Of a stretch of 64,000 nucleotides of DNA, positions 17,519-26,090 are shown one piece after another. The notes beneath the pieces are model-generated. The model saw only the letters and a program-made list of their open reading frames with translations, was not told where the DNA came from and searched no databases. The first letter of the stretch is position 1. Every line of letters begins with the position of its first letter. The DNA comes from Dryocola sp051307055 (GTDB taxonomy: Bacteria > Pseudomonadota > Gammaproteobacteria > Enterobacterales > Enterobacteriaceae). Where the stretch lies: contig NZ_CP149994.1 in the NCBI RefSeq assembly GCF_051307055.1, positions 1,612,001 to 1,676,000 on the forward strand, in the 5' to 3' direction. The position numbers were made by a program, and so were the translations under genes.

Positions 17519-18545
17519 AATGCTGCCCGCGTAACCTCTGTTGTATTTCCAGCAAGGCCTTAACTTCTGTTATGCGACGGCGAGTCAGGGCGGGGATCTC
17601 CTCTGGCCTGCTCACAAACATTCGCTGAGCCCCCAAAACCACTTCCCCTAAACATCTGTCATATAGCGGCCCGGAAACTTTAAGCCGGCGGCTGCCGCTG
17701 GCATTGAGCATTTCCGCCACCTCATCAGCGCCGCGACGGTCAACGTTTACGATGCGGCCATCGTGCAGATAGATTTTCATGCCTTTTTGTCCGCCAGCGG
17801 GACCAGCATATTTATTAAGAGTGAGGGTGAATGGAATATCGCTCATCGTTCCGCGCAGCACGGCGTCGCCTTCCGCAGTCGTGAAGTCACCTGGCCGGAT
17901 AGCATTTCCCAGGCGATCGCTGGCGTGGACCAGTTCGATAGCTAAATTGTCGTTGCCGCCCAGCTGATGCACGGTTTCGCGCATCATCGCCAGCACATGC
18001 GTACCAATGTCGACAATAACGCCATCGGGATGGCGCAGCCGCCGGGTATCCGCATCGCCCGTCGCAAAATTCAGCGCCACAGGCTCGCCTGCCTCGTTAA
18101 AACCGCTTGGCTCCAGTAAAAAACCTTCAATGCGTTCGATTTCATCAATGCTGTTTATAAACCGCGCGGCGTCGGTGCGAACCATCCAATGATCCAGCGC
18201 CAGAACGCGTGATGCGATAGCGGGATCGTTCAGCCATGCACCTAAAGTCGTTAATTGCTCGAGCGTTGCGGCAACGGGTTTCTCCACCACGATTTGCGCG
18301 GCCTTGCTTTTCAGCACCGCCTCAAGCACGGGCAGATGAAGTAGCGATGGGGTAGTGATAAAGACGATATCTAAGGGTAGCGCCAGCAAGGCGGCAAGCG
18401 ATCCGCAGCGCGTCATTCCTTCTGGCTGACGAGCCGGATCGGGATCGAAGCCGTAGCACTGAACTTCAGCAGAAGAAAAACGGGAAACCGCGGGAAGATA
18501 AGCGGTTTCCACCACGGCGCCGGTGCCAATTAATCCAACCAACAT
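17517..18545 (-). CDS. Gfo/Idh/MocA-family oxidoreductase
   Basis: The protein is a 342-residue NAD(P)-dependent dehydrogenase of the Gfo/Idh/MocA family. It has the Rossmann motif VGLIGTGAVVE at the N terminus, FITTPSLLH after beta-4 and the family EKPVA motif (VVEKPVAATLEQ) near residue 88 with the catalytic lysine. The C-terminal half is the substrate sheet with DGVIVDIGTHVL containing the conserved Asp-His pair. The substrate is unknown; sugar or cyclitol derivatives are usual. ATG 18545 is supported by AGGG 7 bases upstream. It lies between ycfJ and comR, which are closer in E. coli, so it is an added gene here. Confidence 0.85.
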   Translation of the reverse strand: MLVGLIGTGAVVETAYLPAVSRFSSAEVQCYGFDPDPARQPEGMTRCGSLAALLALPLDIVFITTPSLLHLPVLEAVLKSKAAQIVVEKPVAATLEQLTTLGAWLNDPAIASRVLALDHWMVRTDAARFINSIDEIERIEGFLLEPSGFNEAGEPVALNFATGDADTRRLRHPDGVIVDIGTHVLAMMRETVHQLGGNDNLAIELVHASDRLGNAIRPGDFTTAEGDAVLRGTMSDIPFTLTLNKYAGPAGGQKGMKIYLHDGRIVNVDRRGADEVAEMLNASGSRRLKVSGPLYDRCLGEVVLGAQRMFVSRPEEIPALTRRRITEVKALLEIQQRLRGQH

Positions 18546-18666
18546 ATGAGTACCCTGCGATAAATAATACAAATAGGAGTGACCTGTCTTTTAAAGCAGT
18601 ATTGAAGATGGATCGAGCCCCAATATGTATGCAGCGGTAAATATGCGGGCCAGCGCCTGCGAAAAC

Positions 18667-19299
18667 TTAACCTTTCTTAAGTTCAGGCCACAGACGGAGC
18701 GTGGTCTTCACAATGCTCAGCAAATTTTCATAGCTGGCGTTTTCACGCGAACTGACCGACATGCCCTGAATAATGCAGCACAGGTATCTGGCGAGCGCCC
18801 GGGCATCGCTGCCGGGAGGCATTTCACCTTTCTGCTGTCTTTGCGTCAGGAAACGCACCAGCGTCTCTTCCTGCCTGGCGTGGCGAGCTTTGATAGTGGC
18901 GGCGATATCGTCAGAGGAGGCCGCCAGCACCGATGAAGTGCAGATGAAAAAGCAGCCCGAGGGGGTCTCTTTGTCGGTAAAGCGCTTCGCCACCGTAAAA
19001 AGATAGTTCTCCAGCGCCTGCTCAAGCGTACGATCTTCGCAGAACAGGCATGCTTCATCTTTTTCTGCAAAGCGGGCGATATAACGATCGAGCACGGCGC
19101 GGAATAAACCCTCTTTATTGGTGAATTCTGCATAGAGCGTTGGCGCTTTCGCGCCCGTCGCCTCTACCAGATGCGCCATAGAGGTTGCCTCATAGCCGTG
19201 TTGCCAGAACAGCGTCATGGCCTTGTCGAGTGCTGCTTCCCTGTCGAACACCTTTGGACGGCCACGGCTTTTTTTGATGGCGTTTGCGTCAGTAGACAT
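18667..19299 (-). CDS. comR: TetR-family repressor ComR
   Basis: ComR (YcfQ) represses bhsA (comC) and is relieved by copper in E. coli. It has 210 residues, as in E. coli. The N-terminal helix-turn-helix (DKAMTLFWQHGYEATSMAHL, then GAKAPTLYAEFTNKEGLF) is nearly identical to E. coli ComR, whereas the ligand domain is more diverged but keeps CIIQGMS and the ending LRLWPEL. It is transcribed away from bhsA; the shared 245-base interval carries repeated candidate operators. Confidence 0.93.
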   Translation of the reverse strand: MSTDANAIKKSRGRPKVFDREAALDKAMTLFWQHGYEATSMAHLVEATGAKAPTLYAEFTNKEGLFRAVLDRYIARFAEKDEACLFCEDRTLEQALENYLFTVAKRFTDKETPSGCFFICTSSVLAASSDDIAATIKARHARQEETLVRFLTQRQQKGEMPPGSDARALARYLCCIIQGMSVSSRENASYENLLSIVKTTLRLWPELKKG

Positions 19300-19329
19300 G
19301 TTTGCCGTTTAACCTTTGTCTGTTTAGTG

Positions 19330-19354
19330 AGCGATCATTATAAAAACTATCGCT
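19330..19354. promoter_or_regulatory. Candidate ComR operator at the comR promoter
   Basis: AGCGAT (19330-19335) and ATCGCT (19349-19354) form an inverted repeat that surrounds a perfect minus-strand TATAAT (19337-19342). The left half, AGCGATCATTA, resembles the two AGCGATCGTTA/ATCGATCGTTA copies found nearer bhsA, which suggests autoregulation. Confidence 0.45.
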
Positions 19355-19428
19355 CCCGGTAGCCAGCAGCATCTGTAGAAAAATAATTTTTTCATATGCT
19401 AATGAAAAATAATGCTTTTCTAAATTAA

Positions 19429-19499
19429 TTAACGATCGCTATAAAATATTATTGACGTGTGATGCAGATCACCTTTATGATTTATGTATCGATCGTTAA
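19429..19499. promoter_or_regulatory. Inverted repeats and CRP site upstream of bhsA
   Basis: TTAACGATCG (19429-19438) and CGATCGTTAA (19490-19499) are a perfect 10-bp inverted repeat 51 bases apart. Between them TGTGATGCAGATCACC (19458-19473) matches the CRP consensus with one mismatch, and TATGAT (19476-19481) is a -10 candidate. This agrees with repression by ComR at two sites and additional control by CRP, but no binding has been shown here. Confidence 0.5.
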
Positions 19500-19544
19500 C
19501 TAATTAAGTTAACGGCATCTGAACACCTGCTGAAGGCCTCTATC

Positions 19545-19802
19545 ATGAAAAACGTAAAAACTCTTATCGCAGCCGTAATGCTTAGTTCCGTCTCATTCGC
19601 AAGCCTTGCGGCTGTCGAAGTCCAGGCGACGCCGGCTGACCAACAAAAAGTCGGCACCATCAGCGCAAACGCCGGGACTAACCTGGGCTCGCTGGAAGAC
19701 CAGCTGGCGGCAAAAGCTGATGCCATGGGCGCTAAATCGTTCCGCATCACTTCCGTAACCGGTCCGAACACCCTGCACGGCACCGCTGTTATCTACAAAT
19801 AA
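19545..19802 (+). CDS. bhsA: BhsA stress-induced outer-membrane protein (YhcN family)
   Basis: BhsA (YcfR, ComC) is a small secreted protein that in E. coli lowers copper permeability of the outer membrane and affects biofilm and stress tolerance. It has 85 residues: a signal peptide cut after SLAA (about residue 22) and one YhcN/BhsA/McbA (DUF1471) domain ending GTAVIYK, almost identical to E. coli. It stands alone, with comR divergent and a terminator downstream. Regulation by ComR is likely from the shared upstream repeats. Confidence 0.95.
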   Translation: MKNVKTLIAAVMLSSVSFASLAAVEVQATPADQQKVGTISANAGTNLGSLEDQLAAKADAMGAKSFRITSVTGPNTLHGTAVIYK

Positions 19803-19854
19803 CAGCACGGGCGTAACCCTCAACGCGCCTGAACCTTCTGTGCCATGCCATAAA

Positions 19855-19882
19855 AAAGGCCTTGTCGAAAGACAAGGCCTTT
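19855..19882. terminator. Bidirectional terminator between bhsA and serine hydrolase
   Basis: AAAGGCCTTGTC pairs perfectly with GACAAGGCCTTT around a GAAA loop. A run of A residues before it makes it a strong U-tract terminator for the minus strand as well. Confidence 0.9.
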
Positions 19883-19953
19883 AAAATATCTCCCCGCAGG
19901 GTCGTAAGATTTTCAGTCATTCAGCTGTGAAAATAACGCCGGGCCTGCCAGCG

Positions 19954-21261
19954 TTAACGCAGCGCCCTGGCGATCGCGCTGTACATCAGCGAGGCTTCCA
20001 GCGGCTGTGCGCTAAATGACGGCTCTGCCTGCGGCCAGGTCGACCACTGTACGATCACCAAATTTTCCGCCTGGTTTACCATAATCATCTGACCATAGAT
20101 CCCCAGCGCCCAGAGCGAGTTTTTCAGGGCTCCTTTCGGGCCAGGCTCAACGTTTGTCGCATTGGCCGGCACTTCGTTATTCCACCACTGATAGCCATAA
20201 ATCCCCTTCGGATGCGCCGCAGAGGTCGATCCTGTCGCCTGAGTCCAGCTTGCTGACCGGGCAACCCAGCCGTCCGGCAGGATCTGTTTGCCGTTCGGTA
20301 GCACGCCATCGTGGAGAATAAATTCACCGAAGCGTCCCCAGTCTTCCAGCGTGGCGTTAAAACCATGCGCGCCCACATTGTGCCGGCCTTTGCTGTAGGC
20401 ATGCCATACGCCGTCGCTCGCCATGCCGTACGGCTGCCAGATGCTTTTCTCCAGATACGCTGCCAGCGTCATGCCGGTGGCGCGTTCAAGCACGTCGCCC
20501 AGCAGCCATGCGCCGCCGGAGGAATAGGACCAGTTTTGTCCGGCCGGATGCTGGCGGTGTAAACCTGAAACCAGCTTGCGTACGCAGTCATAAGCGCCAG
20601 GCTTAGCTTCACATTCGGTGAGCTGCGCAAAGTCCGAATTCGGGTTAGCGTAATCCTCATTCCACGCAACGCCGGAGGTATGTGTAATCAGCTGCTTCAG
20701 GGTTACGCCATCCCACGCGGTGCCTTTCAGTTCGGGTTCGTATCGCGTAATAAGATCGTCGAGCGAGTGAATTTTACCCTCTTTAATAGCCACGCCTGTC
20801 AGAGCTGAAACCACGGATTTCCCCACCGAGCGCGATGTCCACAAGGTGGAGTCGGTATTGCCTTCAGCCAGATATTTCCAGGCGATTTTGCCGTCTTTCA
20901 GGACCAGCATTCCGCTGACGTTCTGGCGCTTCAGGTAATCCTGCAGATTATACGTCTTGCCATTGACCTGATAGCTGGCGTCAGTCAGGGGTTTCTTCGC
21001 GGCAGCCAGCGGCGTGGTCTTGCCGTGGTGGAAGACATCGCCCGCATAGTTACGGTAGTCGTTACGAAAGCCGATAACGCGGTCGGTCTGGCTCCAGGTC
21101 AGCATCTTATGCGTGTCCGGGAGTTGTGTATCAAAGGGAGCAGGGCAGGCGCTCAGCCCGGTGTCTGCACAGGCTGCCTGCGCGACGGGCGATAACAGGC
21201 CGCTACAAAGGCTAAGGATGACGCCTGCCAGCAGGCTGCGGTTAACTGCTTTGGTTTTCAT
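19954..21261 (-). CDS. Secreted serine hydrolase, class C beta-lactamase-like family
   Basis: This is a 435-residue protein with a signal peptide (cut near VAQAA, residue 30), so it is periplasmic or exported. It has the beta-lactamase/transpeptidase-like fold: S145-V-G-K148 as the SxxK motif and Y246-S-S as the second motif, in NWSYSSGG. These resemble the EstB and 6-aminohexanoate-dimer hydrolase (NylB) branch rather than true beta-lactamases, so an esterase or amide hydrolase role is more likely than drug resistance. The substrate is unknown. The gene diverges from a LysR regulator, with a 17-base palindrome between them, and is absent from this place in E. coli. Confidence 0.85.
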   Translation of the reverse strand: MKTKAVNRSLLAGVILSLCSGLLSPVAQAACADTGLSACPAPFDTQLPDTHKMLTWSQTDRVIGFRNDYRNYAGDVFHHGKTTPLAAAKKPLTDASYQVNGKTYNLQDYLKRQNVSGMLVLKDGKIAWKYLAEGNTDSTLWTSRSVGKSVVSALTGVAIKEGKIHSLDDLITRYEPELKGTAWDGVTLKQLITHTSGVAWNEDYANPNSDFAQLTECEAKPGAYDCVRKLVSGLHRQHPAGQNWSYSSGGAWLLGDVLERATGMTLAAYLEKSIWQPYGMASDGVWHAYSKGRHNVGAHGFNATLEDWGRFGEFILHDGVLPNGKQILPDGWVARSASWTQATGSTSAAHPKGIYGYQWWNNEVPANATNVEPGPKGALKNSLWALGIYGQMIMVNQAENLVIVQWSTWPQAEPSFSAQPLEASLMYSAIARALR

Positions 21262-21330
21262 ATTTTTTCTCGTATGGATTAGGAGCAGGTGCAGTTTAAA
21301 TAAGCGCTGCCTATAATAAAAAACGCGTTA

Positions 21331-21347
21331 TGGGGGAATTTCCCCCA
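21331..21347. promoter_or_regulatory. Perfect 17-base palindrome between hydrolase and LysR genes
   Basis: TGGGGGAA (21331-21338) and TTCCCCCA (21340-21347) flank a single T. A TATAAT (21312-21317) lies just upstream on the plus strand, so the palindrome would fall near the start of the lysR transcript and 20 bases before its start codon. It is a candidate operator. Confidence 0.45.
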
Positions 21348-21366
21348 AAATTCTGTGGAGAGCGGT

Positions 21367-22269
21367 GTGTCAACGTTGATTTATTCTTTTGCCCAGCTTG
21401 AAGCGTTCACCGCCGTGGTGGAGTATGGGAGCCTGGCGAAAGCGGCGGTAAAGCTGAGAAAGGATCGCACGACGCTGCGCGATCTGATCGATTTTCTCGA
21501 AAACGGGCTGGGCTATGCGCTATTCCTGCGTGAAGGCCGTACCTTACGCCTGACGCCGGAAGGCGAGCAGCTTCAGCGTCAGGCCCATCTGCTGATGCGT
21601 CAGGTGAAAGCCTTTGAGGCGTTTGCCAGAGAGATGCCAAAGAGCGCCACGCGGGAAATTTCGCTCGTCTACGATCCTTTCACCCCCAGAGCCTTTCTGC
21701 AGGCGTTAACTGGCGTCATGGTGAAGCGAAACATACGTCTGAGCCTGGTCAGCGCATCGCGTGATGAAGCGGAAAAGAGGCTGGCGAGCGGGCAGGCGGA
21801 TCTGGGCATCTGTCAGGCGCGCAACCGCAGCCTGGGGAATGAAATGGAGTGGCGTGCTTTAGGGGCGATAGATATGGATTTCTACGCTTCTGCAGCGCTT
21901 TTTTCAGCCGCCACGCAGCCGCTGTCGCTGCTCGAACTCTCTCTTGTCCCGCAGATTGTTATGCACTCTGCTTCTGATGAACCCGTTGCGCGGCGCCTGC
22001 AAATTTCCGGGCATACTGTTTTTACCAACGAGCTGGAAATGCTGCGTAGCCTGCTTGAGCAAGCGTGTGGCTGGGGATTTTTGCCTACGCATATTAATGC
22101 GACGCGGTGGAAAAGCGTGACGAAGCTGCGCACGGAGGTGGGCAGCCAGGGAATTAGTCAGACGATGGTGACTATCTGGCAGCCCGGCTGCGATAAACGG
22201 GTACTGATTGACGACGCGCTGGCGTTGTTACCGGAACTGTGGCGAAACGCGGTCGTTAAAAATGCTTGA
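21367..22269 (+). CDS. LysR-family transcriptional regulator
   Basis: The protein has about 300 residues. The N-terminal winged helix is of LysR type (FTAVVEYGSLAKAAVKLRKDR, then a recognition region ending RTLRLTPEGEQL), followed by an effector-binding domain. The helix-turn-helix departs from the usual A-S-x-x-L pattern (KLRKDRTTLRDLIDFLENGLG). I chose GTG 21367, with GGAG upstream, over GTG 21355. It diverges from the serine hydrolase gene and converges on the MFS gene, so the hydrolase is its most likely target. The ligand is unknown. Confidence 0.85.
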   Translation: MSTLIYSFAQLEAFTAVVEYGSLAKAAVKLRKDRTTLRDLIDFLENGLGYALFLREGRTLRLTPEGEQLQRQAHLLMRQVKAFEAFAREMPKSATREISLVYDPFTPRAFLQALTGVMVKRNIRLSLVSASRDEAEKRLASGQADLGICQARNRSLGNEMEWRALGAIDMDFYASAALFSAATQPLSLLELSLVPQIVMHSASDEPVARRLQISGHTVFTNELEMLRSLLEQACGWGFLPTHINATRWKSVTKLRTEVGSQGISQTMVTIWQPGCDKRVLIDDALALLPELWRNAVVKNA

Positions 22270-22324
22270 TAGACAGACGGCAGCTATGACAGTCAGACCT
22301 GCCCGACACCATCGCCTGGCTGCG

Positions 22325-23785
22325 CTAAGAGCGATTGAACCTGCATCGTTTGCAGCGCTGTTTCGATATGTTTCGCCAGCGGCTTACGCTGAAGGCTATA
22401 GCCACCAGGGTCGCGGCCGCAGCCGCCCACAGGCTTACTCGCACCGCCAAATCCTCCTGCATCACGTTTTTCAGCGCGGATTGAGCCGTCGCCGATAAAA
22501 TCACCCCCACCAAAGCCGTGCCCAGGCACTGCCCGAAGGTCCGCATTATCGCCAGCACGCCTGATGCATATCCGCTGTGCTCACGGGCGACGTTTGCCAG
22601 CATTTCACGATTGTTCGGGCTCTGAAAACAGCCAAAACCAATGCCGCACAGCAGGCTGCGCGCGCCGATATCCCACTCCTGCGCGTGTTCAGGAAGCTGC
22701 GCCAGCAAAACCAGCCCGCAGGCAAAGATGCACAGCCCGACGGTTGAGATGATTGCCGGCGGATAGCGATCGGCCAGCCGGCCCGCGTGCGGCGCGACGA
22801 GCACTATTCCCGCCGGCCAGGGCAGAAACAGCAGCGCTGCGGCGAAGGCGCTGTACCCGTAAACGCTCTGGAACAGGAAGGGCAGCGCCACGAAGGTCAT
22901 TCCCTGGCTGACAAAGGAGGCCAACGAGGTTAACGCCGCCAGAGAAAACCTTGCAGAGCGGAATATTTCCAGCGGCATAAGGGGGCTTGCGGCACGACGC
23001 TGGCGCCAGATAAACAACCCGCCGGCGATAAGCGCGGTGAGCCCGTAAGCAAGGGCTGTTGTCAGCGTCGAAGATGCGGTTTCCCGGCCGCCCGGCTGAG
23101 AAAACGCGCTGGCGGCGAGAATTAATCCCCCCAGCATGACGGCCGATAAGATGGCCCCCGCATAATCAAAGGACGCATTCACTGCGGCAGGCCTGCCGGG
23201 AATGGTCCGCAGGGCGAGCGCCATGGCGATAAGGCCCAGGGGAATGTTGATGGCAAACAGCCATTGCCAGCTTAAAGCAGACAGCATCGTGCCGCCCAGA
23301 ATCGGCGCCACGGCGGTGCTTGTGGCAATCAGCAAAGCATTTAAACCCAGCACGCGTCCCAGCAGGCGGCCGGGAAAAACCGTGCGCAGAATAGCTGGCG
23401 CGATGCTCAGCGTCGCCGCTCCCCCGATCCCCTGCAACAGGCGCATGCCGATCAACGTTTCAAGGGAAGAGGAGAGGGCGCAGCCCGCAGAGGAGAGCGT
23501 AAAGAGGCCCAGCCCGAGCGCAAAAAGCGTGCGAAAGCCCAGCCGGGCGGCGAGCGCGGCGAATATCGCAAGCGTCATCGCCGCGGATAAAAGATAGCCG
23601 TTTGAAACCCAGATTGCGGCCGCAGGAGAAACGTTAAGCGAGTGGGCAATCTGCGGCAGGGCGATATTAACCACGGACCCGTCGAAAACGCCCATCGCGG
23701 TAACGGTCATGACGGCTGCCATGGCATAGCCCCGTTCACGGCCGGGAAGCCCGTCATCGCCCGGTTTGCTGGAGAATAATTCCAT
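22325..23785 (-). CDS. MFS exporter, DHA2 (14-helix) type
   Basis: A 486-residue membrane protein with about 14 hydrophobic segments. Motif A-like region ALAARLGFRTLF follows TM2, D-x-S at FDGSVVNIALPQI lies in TM1, and the DHA2-typical NIPLG (residues about 178-182) is present. This family exports drugs, dyes and antiseptics by proton antiport (EmrB, QacA, SmvA relatives). The C-terminal tail is short and very basic (KQRCKRCRFNRS). It diverges from a second LysR-family gene, its probable regulator. It is not part of the E. coli order at this place. The substrate cannot be read from sequence. Confidence 0.85.
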   Translation of the reverse strand: MELFSSKPGDDGLPGRERGYAMAAVMTVTAMGVFDGSVVNIALPQIAHSLNVSPAAAIWVSNGYLLSAAMTLAIFAALAARLGFRTLFALGLGLFTLSSAGCALSSSLETLIGMRLLQGIGGAATLSIAPAILRTVFPGRLLGRVLGLNALLIATSTAVAPILGGTMLSALSWQWLFAINIPLGLIAMALALRTIPGRPAAVNASFDYAGAILSAVMLGGLILAASAFSQPGGRETASSTLTTALAYGLTALIAGGLFIWRQRRAASPLMPLEIFRSARFSLAALTSLASFVSQGMTFVALPFLFQSVYGYSAFAAALLFLPWPAGIVLVAPHAGRLADRYPPAIISTVGLCIFACGLVLLAQLPEHAQEWDIGARSLLCGIGFGCFQSPNNREMLANVAREHSGYASGVLAIMRTFGQCLGTALVGVILSATAQSALKNVMQEDLAVRVSLWAAAAATLVAIAFSVSRWRNISKQRCKRCRFNRS

Positions 23786-23838
23786 AACGGATGTCCTCAG
23801 CCATCGCTCCCGGCGGGAGAAGTTGGCTTACAGTGAGT

Positions 23839-23914
23839 GAATATAGTCAGTGCGGAGAATATACTCATGCGACAGATAAGGCGGAAGGCGCAGCATCTGC
23901 ATTTATAAAGTGCA
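23839..23914. promoter_or_regulatory. Direct repeats and LysR-type box between MFS and lysR genes
   Basis: GAATATAGTC (23839) and GAATATACTC (23857) are 10-base direct repeats 18 bases apart. TGCATTTATAAAGTGCA (23898-23914) fits the T-N11-A LysR box with dyad symmetry, 32 bases before the lysR start. Confidence 0.4.
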
Positions 23915-23946
23915 TCAGGCGCCATATATAGCGGGAGCCAGGACCG

Positions 23947-24897
23947 ATGACCGAACCCGATTTGAATTTGCTGATCGCGCTTAATGCGCTGCTTGCGCAG
24001 CAAAGCGTGGCCGGGGCCGCGCGTCGGCTGGGGTTAAGCGCCTCGGCCATGAGCAGAACGCTCAGCAGGCTGCGCGCCGTTACGGGCGATCCTCTGCTGG
24101 TGCGGGCCGGGCGTAATATGGTGCTGACGCCCTACGCCGAAGAAATTCGAGAGCGGACGCAAAACGCCGTGTTTGAGGCGCGTTCGGTACTGCGTCCCCC
24201 GTCGTCAGAACTGAATTTATCCACCCTTGAACGCACTTTTACTCTGCGCGCTAATGATGGTTTTGTCGTGGCGCTCGGCGCACCCCTGATCGCCGCGGCT
24301 GCTAAGGCAGCGCCGCTGGTGCGCCTGTATTTTGTGCCAAAACCGGAGAAAGCATCGGGCGCTTTGCGTGAGGGCCTGGTGGATCTTGAGATAGGCGTTT
24401 TGGGAAATATGGGGCCGGAAATCCGCCTGCAGGCGCTGTTCAGGGATCGGTTTTTAGGCGTGGTCAGAAAAGGACATCCTGTCGAGCAGGCGGCTGAAAT
24501 AACGGCGAAACTGTATGCCTCTTACGGACACGTTGTCGCCTCTCGCCGCGCGGAAAAGCTCGGCCCCGTAGACGAGGCGCTGGCTGAACTGGGGTTGCAG
24601 CGCAATATTGCCGCCCGGGTGCCGAGTTTCCCTGCTGCGCTTGCCGTAGCCCAGGCCTCGGATCTGGTGGCTCTGCTGCCCGCCTCCTTTCTTATCAACC
24701 AGCCCGTTGACGAAAAAACAGGCTCTCCGGCGACGCTCCGGTCATTTGAGCTGCCGGTAAAAACGCCGACGATTACCGTTTCGCAAATGTGGCATCCCCG
24801 CTCGGAGGTCGATCCGGCTCACCGCTGGCTGCGAAAACTTGTGTTTGGCGTTTGTCGTCAAAAAATGCGGGCGATAAACGGCGAGGAGGGGCCATAA
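23947..24897 (+). CDS. LysR-family transcriptional regulator
   Basis: It has 316 residues. The N-terminal helix-turn-helix is clear (LLAQQSVAGAARRLGLSASA, then SRTLSRLRAVTGDPLLVR and LTPYAEEI), and the substrate-binding domain resembles the NodD/SyrM/LinR-like group with DLNLLIALNALL at the start. ATG 23947 follows GGGAGCCAGG. It diverges from the DHA2-type exporter 161 bases away and probably controls it. It ends at a terminator shared with ldtC. Confidence 0.88.
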   Translation: MTEPDLNLLIALNALLAQQSVAGAARRLGLSASAMSRTLSRLRAVTGDPLLVRAGRNMVLTPYAEEIRERTQNAVFEARSVLRPPSSELNLSTLERTFTLRANDGFVVALGAPLIAAAAKAAPLVRLYFVPKPEKASGALREGLVDLEIGVLGNMGPEIRLQALFRDRFLGVVRKGHPVEQAAEITAKLYASYGHVVASRRAEKLGPVDEALAELGLQRNIAARVPSFPAALAVAQASDLVALLPASFLINQPVDEKTGSPATLRSFELPVKTPTITVSQMWHPRSEVDPAHRWLRKLVFGVCRQKMRAINGEEGP

Positions 24898-24932
24898 AAA
24901 AGCACCGACGACACGCCCGAACGGTGCTTTTT
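24896..24932. terminator. Bidirectional terminator between lysR and ldtC
   Basis: AAAAAGCACCG pairs with CGGTGCTTTTT around a 14-base loop, with A and T runs on both sides. Confidence 0.8.
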
Positions 24933-24948
24933 ATCAGCAGGCATTCAC

Positions 24949-25914
24949 TCAGATTGCGTCTGTCGTGTGAGCGTTTACCTCGACAGGCATACCGGAGCGG
25001 TGCTGCATTGCCCGCTCCATGATCTGCGCATCCGTTTCCGGCGCGGCCTGGAACCGTTTCATCTGGTCGTTAAGCAGGATCGGCAGCACTTTCGGATCGT
25101 CATTAATCGACTTCGACAGCGGCTGATGCACCTCCACCAGGCGTCGGCCATCCGGCTCAACGGACGTTTTGATCGGCGTATTGATAATGAGCACCGGCGT
25201 GCCCGGCACCAGCGCTTTATAAAGCGCTTTGATATCGTCATCGCGCAGGCGGATACAGCCGGAGCTCACGCGCATGCCGATACCAAAATCAGCGTTGGTT
25301 CCGTGCAGCAGATAAACGCCGCCGTAGGCCGCGAGGCGAATCGCATGATGGCCCATCGGGTTATCCGGGCCTGCCGGTACCACGGCGGGCAGCTTGATGC
25401 CGTTAGCGAGGTAGCGCGCGCGAATGTTGGCAGTCGGTGTCCAGGTCGGGTTTGCCCGCTTGTCGGAGACGGTCGTTTGCATCGTTGGCGTCATCGTATC
25501 CCCGCCCAGCTGGCCAATACCGACAGGATAAACCGTAACGCTGTTTTTACCCGCCGGGTAATAGTAGGCGCGCAGTTCGGCGAGATTCACAACCAGACCT
25601 TCACGCGGCGCATCGGGCAATAACATCTGGCGTGGAATGGTTAATACGCTTCCGGCACGCGGTACGTAAGGATCAACGCCCGGATTTGCCTGCAGCAGCG
25701 CTAAAAAGCCGACGTTGTACTTTTTGGCGATGGCCTCAAGGGAACCTCCGTCATTAGCCACCGTATGGAAAAGGTTCTGACCAGTCAGCCGGCCGCCGGC
25801 AGCGGGGAGGGGATAAGAGTTGGCGTTCGCCGGGAGCGATGCCAGCGCCGCCGTGACAAGCATTAACGATGCCAGCCAGCGTGTGGATATTGAAAAAAGC
25901 CGCAAAGCGCGCAT
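24949..25914 (-). CDS. ldtC: L,D-transpeptidase LdtC (YcfS)
   Basis: LdtC attaches Braun lipoprotein to meso-diaminopimelate of peptidoglycan. The protein has 321 residues from the chosen ATG at 25914 (E. coli 320); the next upstream in-frame ATG is 25929. It has a signal peptide (to PANA, about residue 31), a LysM-like domain (FHTVANDGGSLEAIAKKYNV), and the YkuD catalytic domain with the Cys motif HGTNADFG then SSGCIRLRDDD. All catalytic residues (His, Ser, Cys, Arg) are present. It is separated from bhsA by a block of accessory genes that E. coli lacks at this place. Confidence 0.93.
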   Translation of the reverse strand: MRALRLFSISTRWLASLMLVTAALASLPANANSYPLPAAGGRLTGQNLFHTVANDGGSLEAIAKKYNVGFLALLQANPGVDPYVPRAGSVLTIPRQMLLPDAPREGLVVNLAELRAYYYPAGKNSVTVYPVGIGQLGGDTMTPTMQTTVSDKRANPTWTPTANIRARYLANGIKLPAVVPAGPDNPMGHHAIRLAAYGGVYLLHGTNADFGIGMRVSSGCIRLRDDDIKALYKALVPGTPVLIINTPIKTSVEPDGRRLVEVHQPLSKSINDDPKVLPILLNDQMKRFQAAPETDAQIMERAMQHRSGMPVEVNAHTTDAI

Positions 25915-26090
25915 AACGCTAAACCCCATTTTTATTAAGGCTATGTTATTAAAGAGTTAATTGGGAATTATGCGGGGAGACAGCGTCGGGAAACCCTGGC
26001 TGATTGCAAAGAATGTGTAAAGGTTCCGAAATGAGCCGAGACAAAAGGCCGCGGGTGGGCGGGAAGCTTGCGCCGCCCGCCGCCTGAAAA

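Noticed and set aside
19954..21261. True class C beta-lactamase (AmpC)
   Set aside because: The SxxK motif is present, but the second motif is YSS rather than YxN and a typical KTG motif is not evident; the sequence fits the EstB/NylB-like branch.
24967..25623. 218-codon open frame on the plus strand
   Set aside because: It is antisense to ldtC, which is fully conserved.
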